Origin: Helianthus annuus
Lineage: Eukaryota > Streptophyta > Magnoliopsida > Asterales > Asteraceae
Reading direction: 5' to 3'
Assembly: GCF_002127325.2 (NCBI RefSeq)
Contig: NC_035433.2
Coordinates: forward strand, 11,336,645 to 11,400,644
Length of the DNA stretch: 64,000 nucleotides
The notes below the pieces were generated by a model. The model saw only the letters and a program-made list of their open reading frames with translations. It was not told the origin of the DNA and made no database searches. Below are positions 21,040 to 32,081 of the stretch, in pieces. The position numbers and the translations under genes are program-made. The first letter of the stretch is position 1. Every line of letters starts with the position of its first letter.

Positions 21040-22334
21040 AGTTATATTCGGAATTTCTTTGCTTTTTCCGAATTTGTTTGTATTCTATACTGTTCAGATA
21101 ATCTGATCTGCGGTTTCAAAAGCTTTCGGGTTTTACGAGTTCCGAACTTTCTAGAATTCCGGGTTAACTGGGGTACCGGATATTTAGTTAAGTTTAGAAG
21201 TTTGTGTAGTTCGGAGGTTTCGATTTGTGCATGTTCCTAGTTTTTTTTTTTCTAGTTATGCTGGATTACCGGGGGTACCAGATAATTAATAAGAGTAAGA
21301 ATTTTGTGTAATTCGGAAATTTGAAGTCAGTTTCGGATTACCGAATAGTTAAAGGGTACTTATGTTGTCCGGATCAAGTGAGGAGGTGAAGAGAATAAGA
21401 CTTGCTTGGATTTTTGTATTGTTTACAAAGAAAAAGGGGGAGTAAAAATTTTGAAATTTCTGTTTTCTTTGTAAACCAAAAGCTCGTGGTGCTACATCGA
21501 AACAAGTTCATGTTTACTATCTTTGAGATTAACTCAGTGTTAATCTTACCGATGGCGAAGTGTTTATAACATGAAGCAAGTTAGAGCTAGTGTATGATTG
21601 AATTTTGTCACGTGTGTTTATGTTATTAATCAAGTGTTGACGTGATGAAGCTGAATTCTCGGTTGACGACTAGTTGAAGATTGAGCCTTATTAAGTTGCT
21701 TGTTAGAGTAGAGAAGATTAGTTCTGGTCTCGAAATAAGTTGGGGCTTCTTGATTTGAGGGGAAGGTCGGAGATGAAAGCCATCGGGGATTTAGCGGATT
21801 TGTGAAGATAGGAGATTGATCATGAGGATACATGGCGAGATGATATCATACATGAAGGGTTGAAGACTTTTGATCAAGATGGTGGATGTACTTTTACAAA
21901 GTTCAGTTTGTTATTAACTTATCGAACTGAGCTTCATGTCTTTGCGAAATTTGAAGTGTTCAAGGCTGGGCATTGGAAATCCAATGTTTCTTTCTACTGT
22001 TGGCTAGGTTTGAAGATTAATGTATCGAGCGATATTCTTACATGTGGTTGTAGGTCGGTTCGCGTTAACTTGATTCAGGAGTAGATTGAGGGGGAGGATC
22101 AACAATGTTTGATGTTGGATTCTTCAGGTTTCTCAAAGCGGCCTTAAGTAATCGTCAGCAAGTCTTTAATTAGGAGGGTTGATGATCGTTGTGCTCCACT
22201 GAAAAGATCAAGTCTCAGCCAAAGTTAAAAGCATGCATGATATCATCAGTCAAGGGGGAGTCTGTAAGAGCAGTATCCGATGATTGAAGATTATCGATGC
22301 CACACAGAACTGATGCAACAGCTAAGGGGGAGAC
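21040..22334 (+). other. Element G internal non-coding region
   Basis: No convincing frame was found. Several purine tracts are present (AAAAGGGGGAG near 21432, GAGGGGGAGG near 22090, AAGGGGGAG near 22253 and 22325), echoing the multiple polypurine tracts of element A. Confidence 0.6.
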
Positions 22335-22467
22335 TATAAGTGCAGTTCCTGTCGGGTAACTGTCGCTTATCAGTTCTGCGTCAACCAAAGCAGAAGTCCA
22401 AGTTAAAGTCAACGATAATGAAGAATTCTAGACTACGTGAAGACCATGCACAGATCAAGGGGGAGTT

Positions 22468-22988
22468 TGTTAATGCACTTTGGGTGAAAAGTGCATGCCT
22501 TCCAATTGTTAGGGTCTTTATTGTACATATCTTGGAACTTAGTCCAAGGTTTATCCTTGGACAATTTGTCCAAGTTTTGGTCTAGAACTTTGGTCAGGGG
22601 TTTGGTTTTTGTGTAAATTGTTTTGTCTGAGTTTTGTCCCTAGTCGATATATATGTGTTGTATAGGATTAGGGCAACGAGGCGAACGAGAAGAACTCTTG
22701 AGTGCTTGGTGCAACTCTCACAAGAGATCTCATCTATTTTCATCACTGTGTGTGTATTCTAGAGAGAGAGGGAGACTATGTGTTAGTGAGAGAAAGCTTG
22801 GTTTAGATCTTTGATCTAAACCAGCTTGTAGATGATGTATACTCCTTTGGTTTGTGTAATCTGTGATGACTGATTCATAATAAAGGGTTCATCTTCTACT
22901 TCTTTCTATCTTGTTCATCATATTTTGTTCTTCATGTCTTGAATCAAGTGCAATGTTTGATGTTCGTCATCGATCCGGTGCTTTCACA
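22468..22988 (+). repeat. Element G right LTR
   Basis: Second LTR, very similar to 19308-19824 with scattered substitutions and small indels. After it the PI downstream block resumes (TTGGAAGGGTTCAAATTAG). Confidence 0.9.
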
Positions 22989-23110
22989 GTAATCATTGAG
23001 TTGGAAGGGTTCAAATTAGATTTGGTCACAAAATCTTGTGGAGAATGATTTGCTAATGAAATTGGACCAGCTGATATCTATAAGATTATATCCGCCAATC
23101 ATAATCTAAT
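22989..23110 (+). repeat. PI downstream block, copy 0, right part
   Basis: 'tcaaattagatttggtcac' and 'attggaccagctgatatct' match 24024-24100 and 38608-38680. This is host sequence separated from 19174 by element G. Confidence 0.8.
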
Positions 23111-23340
23111 ACGATAACAAATAACAAAACCATAAAACAAAAATCTAAACTTTAAAAGTACGTAACCTGTAACTTAGGAAACTTAAACACTTGCATAATC
23201 TTTAATTCGACTTGAACCTAATTTGAGTTATACTTTTATTCGATATTATCTTCTTTTTTCCTTCAACCATAATTGTTCTAACAATCACCAGTTCACCACC
23301 CTAATTATGAATCCAACTCACAAAATGTTTGACGCCCAAC
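23111..23340. other. Unassigned AT-rich sequence
   Basis: It lies between the PI-1 downstream block and the upstream region of the truncated inhibitor copy. No gene or repeat ends were recognised. Confidence 0.5.
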
Positions 23341-23380
23341 AATTCTCGCATCTCGAAAAACTTCAACCTTTCAATAGTTG

Positions 23381-23569
23381 GGGGGGGGGATATTCCACGG
23401 TCCTCCCAACCGCCAAGGTGATCCCACCTCGCAGACCTTCACCCAGCAAGCCTGCCTGAGTCTGGGGTAAATCCGCTACCGTAGGGGCATTGAGAACGAG
23501 CAAGACTCGAACCCGCCACCTCCAGGTTAGAATGCGGACTGGTGGCCATTGGGTTGGCACCCAATGGGT
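23381..23569 (-). mobile_element. tRNA-derived SINE, minus strand, 16-bp target duplication
   Basis: 189 bp are flanked by AACCTTTCAATAGTTG at 23365-23380 and 23570-23585. On the minus strand a pol III B box (GGGTTCGAGTC) lies at 23504-23514. The tail is a run of C rather than A. It sits in the promoter of the truncated inhibitor copy; removing it restores the similarity to the PI-1 upstream region. Confidence 0.8.
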
Positions 23570-23585
23570 AACCTTTCAATAGTTG

Positions 23586-23840
23586 ATAGAAGAATCCATA
23601 TATAACTATCCTACACTCTATTTATACCATTTCTCTCTATGTTCTTCAATGCACAATCAAGAATGTCAATTGACTGTCAAGTTAAGTCAAGCTTCCTTTT
23701 TAATTTCTTTTAAGATATTTACATTATTGGAACAAACTTTTAAATAATCTCTTATTGTAAGAACAAATAAGTAGATTTCTATTTGGATAATTAATACATA
23801 AAAGAGTTCATGGCTGAATCTTGTATCATTGCATGTGCAC
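23586..23840 (+). pseudogene. Truncated potato inhibitor I copy (third family member)
   Basis: It follows PI-1 closely through the upstream region, an ATG at 23664 (ATGTCAATTGACTGTCAAG against ATGTCAACAGATTGTCAAG), the intron, and the start of exon 2 (AAAAGAGTTCATGGCTGAATC). Then it jumps directly to the 3' flank at about 23822. Almost all of exon 2, including the reactive loop, is missing. The splice acceptor is also changed (ACATAAAAG instead of ACAGGAAAG). It cannot encode an inhibitor. Confidence 0.88.
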
Positions 23841-24109
23841 TAAGCATATCATATCAAAATTGGATAACCAACTCATATGAATGCATTGGTAAATAAAATG
23901 TGTAATATATGAGCTTCATAGCTATAGTTATGTAGTGAAGCCGTTTGTGTTAAGTGTTGAGATGTTCCATGTTAATTACGGTATTTTACTTGAAATTTAG
24001 GTGTTCGTTAAGCGGGAGGGGTTAAATTAGATTTGGCCATAAAAATCTGGTGAAGATTGATTTGCTCGTGAATCGGACCAGCTAATATCTTTGACATTAG
24101 ATCCAAATA

Positions 24110-24990
24110 TACAGATCATGACTAACTAATGCCTTATCTGATTCGGGGTTTGCTGATCTTATCAACTTCTGTTTGGATCAGAAGACTTGTTTAACATCGA
24201 TTGATGATGAAAGCAGATTTTAACGGCTCGCCTATATAGGCTATAAGGGGTTGTATGTAGCAAAGCTTACTTAGTACTTTTGGGATGGATAGGTGGTTCA
24301 TCAACAAAATTAAAGTCATATTTTTGTACCTAGAATTATTCAGTTGTTCAACTATTTCGAGGGCCACAAGCGATGTAAAACCACAATGACCGCCTCATTT
24401 ATTGATTGTTAAATTGGGGGCTCTTTCTTAATTTGTCTTTTGATGATCACAGAACCTAAAGTTAGCAATTATAAATTACATAACCTAAGCAACTCTAACC
24501 CAAGTTAGCATTGTTGCTACCCAAATCTGCATCGGTGTGGGTGGGGGACTAGAGAAACACCAAGATCCGGTTTAGGTCCTTCATCCTGTTGTTCTGATGT
24601 CGACTCCTCTTGTTAAGATGAAATACAAACAATTATGATAAAGTTTTGAAGTAGCACAATGATAATTACTTAAGTTCAAGCATAGTTACTTTAGTTATTG
24701 GTAACAGGCGCACGTTAAATTGTTTCTCACCCGAAATTTTAATTTTTTACTTTCCTTTAACAATTAACTTCTAAAGGTGAAATAAATTTTCTTTTGAAGT
24801 GTTTCGGCAACTCTTCACTTTCAAAAATTTCATTTATTAGTTCAAACCACCCAATTATAAACTCAAGGTTGTTAGCTCGGAATGAGAGATAAATAAACGA
24901 AAGCAATTAAAAGGACACCAATGAACATAAAAGGAAGTAATCAGTTTAAATTTTTACTAAAGTCACGTGCCATTACTTATATTAACCAAC
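24110..24990. other. Non-coding part of the duplicated block
   Basis: Matches 38690-39160 and then 50465-50890, the point where element C interrupts copy 2. No coding frame was recognised. Confidence 0.7.
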
Positions 24991-25284
24991 GAACATAAGG
25001 CTACATGGTATGGTGTCCGTCCTTCCTTGGAGGATGATCCGCCACCTAGGCGTCAAATCATAGTCCTCTCAAGGATGGTCCATTCTCCAAATTTAGTGGA
25101 AATAGGAGGATGATTCTAGATGATCCTAGCCCATCACTTTTTTATTTTTTACTTTTTTAATCTTCCACTTTTTTTAACATTTAACAAATAAATTAAGAAA
25201 ATATTTTCATTAATATTAAAAAACATTACATAAAATTAAAAAAAATCCTAATAAATTAAAAAAAATCAACTTAAAAAAAATCAA

Positions 25285-25890
25285 CCCCTTTGATGCTTCT
25301 TCATGATGTCGTTTTGTAGTTTTATCAAAGTCAAACGTTTCGGTTCGGGATAATTATCAACATCCATCGTTAATATTTCCCATTCCTTGATCCTTGAGCC
25401 GAATCTTTTCATCGGACAATCGAATTTTTTCTCCCGCCACGAGTAACTTTTCTCCCGCTAGGCGGGACTTTTCTTCGATGGCCCGCTCCTTTTCTTTTGG
25501 GCCGCTCCTTTTCTTTTGGGCCGTGACCTCGGTGCACGTTTTAAATTGTGTCATAAACTCGTCCATCTTCTTTGATCGTTCGGGTTGCGTCGGGTGATCG
25601 TTTGGGTTGCATCGGGTTCGGTTCGGGTTGAAAGGGTTGCGTCGGGTTGAGAGGGTTGGATATTAAAAGCACCCCACATCATCAATTGTTGTAGGGCTTG
25701 ACTTTGTTGCGGTTGAGCAAAAATGTTCGGTGCGTTTTGGAACGCGGCAAAGGCGTTTTAGGAATATTGAGAGAATTGGTTCGGTTCTATCATCGGATAG
25801 TATCCCGGAACCGAGAAAACATTCGGGATGTTCGGTTGGGTCGGGTTGTTGGGGTTGTTCGGGTTTTTGGGGTTGTTCGGGTTGTTGAAG
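25285..25890 (-). pseudogene. PIF/Harbinger-type accessory (Myb/SANT-like) protein remnant, copy 1
   Basis: On the minus strand, an Asn/Pro-rich start with NPNNP repeats is followed, after frame breaks, by a Lys/Glu-rich coiled coil (SRLAGEKLLVAGEKIRLSDE). This is the layout of the DNA-binding partner protein of plant Harbinger elements, but the central SANT-like domain is absent. Compared with copy 2 (51180-51750) it has more frame breaks, including a repeated 'CCTTTTCTTTTGGGCCG' unit. The family call is inference from composition and order. Confidence 0.45.
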
Positions 25891-26065
25891 GGATGGTAGA
25901 ATATAATTTTATAAAAGTGGAAGATGTTTATAAAAATGAGAGAGAGAGAGATGAGTTGTGGTATATGAAAAGTAAGAAAATTGGTCTAAAAAATCAGGGT
26001 TTTATATAGTTTTAGGGGATATTTTGGTAAAAATTAAAAATATTACTGTCATTTTTTAAATTGAA

Positions 26066-27474
26066 GAGTAAACTTCCGTTTTGCTCCCTGTGGTTTGGTC
26101 ACTTTAACGGTTTTGCCCCAAACCTTTAAAAATAGTCATTTTGCTCCCTGGTCTATTTAACCTATATCTATTTTGTCCCCGCCTCTAACGACATCCATTT
26201 TCAACGTTAAAAACAGTCACATGCCCCTCACATGAGGGACATTTTAGCCTTTTCCCATATTTTTGATATTTTATTATTATATATAATAATACATATATAA
26301 AAACAGACATACAATTTATCTCTCTATATTTTCTCTCTCTACATGCCCTCTCCTCCATCAATCAGCCTCCCCACCAACAACCACCATCCTGGACAATCAC
26401 CTACCGGCCACCGCTAACCACCACCTGCCGACACCACCCACCACCCTACTAACCATCTGCTCCTCCTCATTCAGCTACTCAACAACTGAAACCCAATAAC
26501 TTCCAACACAGGCAAATCAAAACCTACCTTATAATTCACCAAACATAACTCCTTTAAATTAGGAAAACAAGAAAACAAAACAGGGACTGGGCCATGGCTT
26601 GTTTGCACAAAATAACAAGTCCCTTCAATTGTTCTTCTTCCTGCAAACCCCCATTAAACAAGAAGCAAGAACTGAATCAAAATGTGGCATTACCGCCGTC
26701 CATTTCAATTTCAAAAAGGTCATCAGCAGCAACAACAACAATTCTGATATTAGTGACCCTAATTTCAAACCCTCAATAGTCGGTGACCAGAGAAAGACGC
26801 AACAGAAAGGCCACCCCCTTGAAGACGAAACGACAGGGAGCAAAACGGAACCCTAGCCGCTGCCACTTACCCCTTTACAGTTCTGAACCGATTTATGTTC
26901 TAGTTTGAAGATTGAAGATGAAACGAGAGAGATAAGAGGTTTGAGACAGAGGACAAGAAAGCATACTCAGATTACGAATTGAAAAATGGTGGAAAAGTTA
27001 TGGATATTATTCACACCTCTCTGTTGCCGCCTTTAATCACGCTCAATCCTGAGTTGAAAACCCCTAATTTTGGTCAAAGGAGGTGGCTGTGATGGCGGTC
27101 ATAGGAGGTGAGTGTGATGGCGGTTGTAGGAGGTGGGGTGGTGATCAGTGGTCGGTGTTGGTGGTTGGTGATGGGAAGAAAGAGATAGATTATGTAGAGA
27201 GAGAAAAGAGAGTGTCTGTATTATATGTATGTGAATTTTGAAATACTAATAAGTTATTAAATCTTTATATATAAAATTACTAAAATACCCTTACTTTTAT
27301 ACTTGAAGTTACCAAAATACCCTTTCAGATAACAGACAATTTGGATGGAGTTAGACGCGGGGAACAAAATAGATATAGGTTAAATAGACCAGGGAGAAAA
27401 ATGACAATTTTTAAAGGTTTGGGGCAAAACCGTTAAAGTGACCAAACCACAGGAAGCAAAACGGAAGTTTACTC
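26066..27474. mobile_element. Mutator-like element with long inverted repeats, copy 1 (possible Pack-MULE)
   Basis: The ends are inverted repeats of about 150 bp (GAGTAAACTTCCGTTTTGCTC at the left, its complement at the right), flanked by the 9-bp target duplication TAAATTGAA (26057-26065 and 27475-27483). Nine bases is the Mutator signature. The interior has no transposase but holds a transit-peptide-like frame (26594), suggesting captured host sequence. The same element is present in copy 2, so it was inserted before the duplication. Confidence 0.85.
26594..26779 (+). pseudogene. Captured gene fragment with transit-peptide-like sequence inside the Mutator-like element
   Basis: The frame MACLHKITSPFNCSSSCK is Ser/Lys-rich and is followed, after KRSSAATTTILILVTLISNPQ, by a hydrophobic stretch. 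This is the pattern of a plastid or thylakoid-lumen targeting peptide. It stops after 61 residues. Copy 2 at 58050-58312 has the same region with a small deletion around the start. No mature protein domain was recognised. Confidence 0.4.
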
Positions 27475-27483
27475 TAAATTGAA

Positions 27484-28020
27484 TTTGGAAATTTATTTAT
27501 TTATTTTTTTTAAACGGTAACTTGTATTTGGGGGGCGTGCTTTTTTGTCTTCACATGGCCCGTCTTAAACGTCTAGGGGAGGACGGTCAAGACGGAGATG
27601 GTCCGGGCGGCATGGTGATTGGTTCGACGCCGTTGCTGGACTATCCGGGGACGGTCCCCATACCGAGTAGCCTAAAAGACTCGACCCAAGCACGACAAGG
27701 TTTTAAGTGGGTATGGCAAGGAACAACATGAATAAGTACATGATTTGGCGGGTTAGGGTTAAAGAATTAAACTCTAAACCCAAACCTATCAATCCGACAT
27801 GACTGACACCCCTACCGCTAATGATTTCTTATAAATCCCTAATTTCAGACATTTCCCCTCCCCTTCTTCCTGATTTCTTCTAAATCCCTAGAAGAAATCT
27901 TGGCTATGGAACTCCTGGTTAATTAATTTTAGACATTTCACCTATGGAAGTCCTGGAAGCTTCTTGAACATCTTGGCTAACATCTTCAATGCCTGAATAG
28001 GTTGATGAATCTGTAAATTT
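27484..28020. other. Unassigned GC-richer part of duplicated block, copy 1
   Basis: It contains CGTCTAGGGGAGGACGGTC and CCGGGGACGGTCCCC and an 'aaatcccta' repeat near 27833-27890. Copy 2 carries it at 59916-60360 but lacks about 100 bp near 27855-27945. No protein family was recognised. Confidence 0.5.
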
Positions 28021-28029
28021 ATTCTTTTT

Positions 28030-28396
28030 TGGATCTCAACCTCTCCGGCCTCAACCTCATCGGAACTCTCTCCTCCGACATCCACCACCTTCAGAGCCTC
28101 GTCAACCTCTCCCTCGCCTCCAACAACTTCGGCGCCCCTATTCCGCCGGAGATCTCGTTCATTTCATTTCCGGTCTCATTCATGAAACAATTGTTACAGT
28201 GATGGTCACTGACGTCACCTACCTTTACTCAGTTTTGAACCAACAGCAATCGATTATGAATGAATCTAAATCAACGGCTCTGATCACTCGTGATTTACTC
28301 GGTGGCGGCGGTGGTGGTTGCGATCTCGATTCGTCTAAGGAATTAGACCTTGACTTACATGTTCCTTCTGGATTTGAAAAACGCCTCGATTTTAAG
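28030..28396 (+). pseudogene. Chimeric gene fragment: LRR receptor kinase piece joined to WW-like piece, copy 1 (frameshifted)
   Basis: The first part encodes DLNLSGLNLIGTLSSDIHHL and a following IPPEISF, typical of the first repeats of BAM/CLV1-class receptor kinases. The second encodes MNESKSTALITRDLLGG and then DLHVPSGFEKRLDFK, resembling the start of plant WW-type proteins, ending at a GTAAAT splice donor. A 5-bp repeat (TTTCATTTC) breaks the frame between the parts in this copy; copy 2 keeps it open. Both family calls rest on short motifs. Confidence 0.55.
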
Positions 28397-28815
28397 GTAA
28401 ATCGATTATGTCCATACACAATTCGGTTTTATGATTCTGTTTTTTCAAAGTTTTAGTTTGTTTTGTGTTTTGATTGTTGATATTTGTTATATTTATCTTG
28501 TTAATTTCACTATTTTGTTTGATAATTGTGATGGAAATGATCAATTCTTCTCGCCTGATTTGTTCTTGTTCATGATGTGTGTTGAAGATGATGATGTTTT
28601 GTTGAAGATTTGGTTCAGAAGAAGATAATGGCGTGCAATGATAATTATTGTTTTACTTTTTATAAAGTCAGTAAAAGTAAAGGGAATGGGAAATTACCAA
28701 TTTACCCATCATGTGCATATCATGTGACTAAGAATTAACCAGGGTTTGGGGTTTAGTTAGACTCAGGGGCCAAAATAGTTAGTTATAGAGGCACATATGT
28801 TAAAAAATCTTATTT
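28397..28815. other. Intron-like and AT-rich remainder of the block, copy 1
   Basis: It follows the splice donor at 28397 and matches 60740-61165. It ends with phrases near 28680-28810 that pair loosely with 'ggccaaaaacgtaattcactc' type ends common in Mutator-like elements. No gene was found. Confidence 0.5.
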
Positions 28816-28820
28816 TTTAC

Positions 28821-29447
28821 TGTAGGTCCCTTTTCTCGGAGGATCGAGAACAAACCTAAACCTTGTTATACTAACCCACTAGCGAGTGCGGAATCCAAGC
28901 TAGCGGGCAAACCGGGATGATGCAAGAACAAACACAAGAACACACAAAGTTCACCGATTAACACCACTGTATTAATACGTATGAAGGTTTACGGTTACAA
29001 GCACAATGTTTACAATCTTGTTTGCAAACTCTCTAAAGTGTGTGTGTGTGTGTTTTCCAGCAGAGTTTCACTAACTCTCCAAATGTGCATCACACTAACA
29101 CTAACACACTGCATGGGTATTTATACCCATACACAGCAGGTCTTGGTCGAAGGATCGATAGATGGTCCGAAGGATCATCTGTCGATGACAATGTGTCCGA
29201 AAGATCAGCATGGACATCGAAGGATCATCCTTCGATGCCTAATGGTCGAACCATGGTCGAACCATATCTTTCGAGCACCTCGAAGGATCAGTTGTATCCT
29301 TCGAGGCTATCCTTCGATCCAGACAAACATCATGTTGTCCAAGTCAAACTAGGAGGATAGTTAACTTGGTCAACTTACAGACTGATTTAGGACATCGTTT
29401 ACATACAGACTGAATACAGACAAAGTACAGACACAAGTGCACCAACA
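28821..29447 (-). repeat. Element B 3' LTR (left in window)
   Basis: On the minus strand it starts TGTTGGTGCAC and ends GGGACCTACA. It contains the TTCGA motif cluster (29145-29320) and a TATA box in GGTATAAATACCC. No difference from the other LTR was seen. Confidence 0.95.
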
Positions 29448-29462
29448 AACTCCCCCTTGGCT
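29448..29462 (-). other. Polypurine tract of element B
   Basis: On the minus strand GCCAAGGGGGAGTTT directly precedes the 3' LTR. Confidence 0.85.
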
Positions 29463-31350
29463 GTAGCTTTGTCTTTATCTTGTCTTTATCTTCTATAGAT
29501 GTAGACTTGTCTCGAACTTCGACAGTCTTTGGTCTTCGAGTTTCCAAAACTCTGATGTCCTTTCAAGTCTTCATGGTCGGAGGATCTTCAAAGTCTTCAC
29601 GTCTTGAAAGCAGAGAGTGTATCAACAAACTACCCGTATCATGTAGGCAGTGTGTTAACAAACTCCCCCTTAACATAAGCTCCCCCTTGAGTTATGCTCG
29701 TGAAATACTTTAACTTTATGAAGTGAGATCCTTGTGGTGTTGATGATAGCCAGCGGCAACTCGATCATCTTCATCTTTTGAGTGCCTTCTCGTCGTGTCT
29801 TCATTCCAAAGCTTGTCATCGACCATGTTCTCCTAGCCTTTAGAATCTGCACATGCAAGAAATCTAAACGCGTAATGAGAACAACTGCTTGGAACATAGT
29901 ATAAACAAATGACACACGAATGACCATGTCATAATCAAACACCGTCCGACAGTTTGAAAGTTTAATAAATTTGTCAATTTAAGTCTTTAACTTTCAAAAC
30001 TTGCAAATTTCGACCGTTTATGAAGGTTTAGTCAATTCGGTTTTCGTTCAGGTTTCAGGTAACGAAGACTCGAGCTCCAACATCGTACGATCGAAAATAA
30101 AGTAGAAATAAAATCTTTTTGGCTTTTATAAAGTTTATATTAAAACACGCCTAAAATCTTTTTGGTATTTTTGAAAGAAAAAGGCAACAATTTAAAATCC
30201 TTTGAGTGTTATCAAACGACATCACCGCTAATGTCGTGCTGATATGCACCAAACGACGAAACTGTTTAAAAAAGAAAACAAATAAAAGTTAAACAGTAAA
30301 TAAATATATACAAACATTCTTTTTGCGAGTTTCGAGGGTAAGAGAATCATATCAGTGTACGGTCATGCCAAAACACTCTTGTTGTTCAGTTAGTTAACAT
30401 TAAGATAAGCATCCTATAACAATTATCGGTATTGTTGTCCACTTAAGCTCAACTTATCAGATGTAATCATGGCGAGAGGATACGTTAAGGTATGATTTAT
30501 ACTTACCGACCGGTGTTCATCCACATCACGACACATTCCCGTATCAAGGTATGCACGAGAGTTCATCTTACCGGTGAGTATACCGATTATCATCTGTTTG
30601 ACCGTATAAATTGTGAGATACTCACTTATTTTGATTTGAAAACAAGTCCTTTGTGATATAATCACTTATTGATGAGGAACTTGATTTTCATATGCATGAG
30701 GGCACAGGTGCAAGTCCGTGAACAGGTCAGTACTTCCGTACAGCAGAGAGACGAACTTGACACCCGGATAAATGTGATATTTTATCACTTATTTGATTTG
30801 GACATGTGATTGTTTATCACTTATTGAGGTCGAATGCAGTATGCAATATGTACACGTATGTATAGTATCATGGAAGATCTAGACTTGCGTCCCCGTTATT
30901 TTTCGGTAAAAGATACAACCATGATACCCAGATGATAAGCAGCATAAAGACCGAATATCTCAGAACCTCGGCAATCTATCAAACGAAATTTCGGTACTAA
31001 GACCATATGCCAATGAATGGTTCCCACCTGGTCTTCAGTCGATTAAGATTTATATCACCCTGCACACTTTAAAATGATTGTGAGCCTACCGATACATCTT
31101 ATATAGAGCTGCTTATCGTTTTGCATTTAAGGTTTAAAGAGGTTTGGATAGACCACTGATGTACTATCATTTTCTCTTTTGCTCGCCAGGAAACTCATTT
31201 TTGTTTTTCTATTGTTTTTGTGTTTTTGAAATTTTTCGATGTTTTTGTATTTTCCGATTTTTGGATTTACTCCCCCTAAAATCAACAAACTAAGATAAAT
31301 TTAAAAACACAAAGATATTTACAAAAATGATTTTCCGATGTTGGTTTACT
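29463..31350 (-). other. Element B 3' non-coding region with mini-hairpins
   Basis: It matches the tail of element A in reverse (for example 29700-30100 with 16560-16920, and 30590-30840 with 15780-16010), including the four AATAAGTGA-type mini-hairpins and extra purine tracts. Confidence 0.8.
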
Positions 31351-31540
31351 CTTGCTTGACCTTAATGCCATTTACCAAAAATAAGTTTTATCAGAAAAGA
31401 TTTAACAAATTTTGGAAAAATGAATTGGCATGTCGGTAAGCGGTGCGGACCATGACAACATTGACGAGTTTCACAAAGAAACAATCACGTGTGAGGTGAT
31501 ATTTGAGATCAACGTGTCAGGCCAAAGAGTGCTGTATGAG
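31350..31540 (-). pseudogene. Decayed end of RNase H in element B
   Basis: Read on the minus strand it aligns with the last 170 bp of element A pol (both contain 'caaatatcac' and end GGCATTAAGGTCAAGCAAGAGT), but many substitutions leave no frame. It is far more diverged than the LTRs, so the loss of pol predates this insertion. Confidence 0.7.
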
Positions 31541-31570
31541 ATGATAATAATTCATAAAGTAGCTTAAAAA

Positions 31571-31920
31571 TCAACAAGTATAGGAGAGATTTAGAAATTC
31601 AAAAACCGTATCCTGCAACCGTTTCATGCATTGCAAGGAATCTAAGTGTTCTTCCAAACTTGATATCCACCCGGTGTGGACTTCAAAGTCGATTTTGTAG
31701 CTACTGACTAATCTCTTGACAGCAACAAGGTCGTAAACCTCCGGGTCCGGCTGGTCTTCCATATTGCACCAGCGAAGGTCTGTGACTTTCTCTTTCAGAA
31801 ATGGTGTGCGGATATTCAATGCACTCCAAGGCATCGACACACATTTCACTTCATTCGTTCCTGCGGACCCGATCAAAAACCATAATGACCAAATTTTGGC
31901 ATGTTCTTCATTTGGTCGAA
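31571..31920 (-). other. Foreign open segment replacing pol in element B, unidentified
   Basis: About 115 codons are open on the minus strand (101 from the alternative start at 31876), with no similarity to any part of element A pol. Readable parts include HAKIWSLWFLIGSAGTNEVK, VTDLRWCNMEDQPDPEVYDL and SSYKIDFEVHTGWISSLEEH. The composition is that of an ordinary globular protein. It is joined on one side to a protease scrap (from about 31990) and on the other to decayed RNase H. I do not recognise the family. A captured host gene fragment is the best explanation. Confidence 0.5.
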
Positions 31921-32081
31921 TTATGCACCATCATTCAACCACATTTTCTTTTTCTTTTCTTTCTCTCCATCAAAGGCAACAATTTCTTCTGTCGCCTATC
32001 TTGTGCACGGACATTCCACTATCAATAATCCTATGACTATCGATAGTTCCTCCTGGAACTTCCTGCACACTCACTCAGAGA

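Larger units (their letters stand above)
19308..22988 (+). mobile_element. Element G: non-autonomous LTR retrotransposon without coding sequence
   Basis: LTRs at 19308-19824 and 22468-22988 begin TGTTAATGCAC and end GCTTTCACA. A PBS resembling initiator Met-tRNA follows (TGGTATTAGAGC, one mismatch). The interior has no gag or pol frame. Its first kilobase is an array of TCCGAGTTTT motifs, and the rest is unassigned with purine tracts. A large non-autonomous derivative fits best. No clear target duplication is seen because the left side carries the extra internal fragment. Confidence 0.85.
23830..28815. repeat. Large duplicated block, copy 1 (continues at 36378-36476)
   Basis: It is collinear with 38395-61275 once the insertions in each copy are removed. 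Order: PI 3' flank, a 0.9-kb region, a Harbinger-type remnant, a Mutator-like element (26066-27474), a GC-richer region, and an LRR/WW-like chimera. Copy 1 is interrupted only by element B after 28820. Similarity is high throughout, with scattered substitutions and short indels. Confidence 0.93.

Noticed and set aside
25357..26009. Plus-strand frames at 25394 and 25698 as genes
   Set aside because: They are the complement of a Lys/Glu- and Asn/Pro-rich minus-strand remnant and have no domain of their own.
29040..29360. Identical 106- and 123-codon frames at 28981-29360 and 35906-36285 as a duplicated gene
   Set aside because: They are the two LTRs of element B read on the opposite strand.
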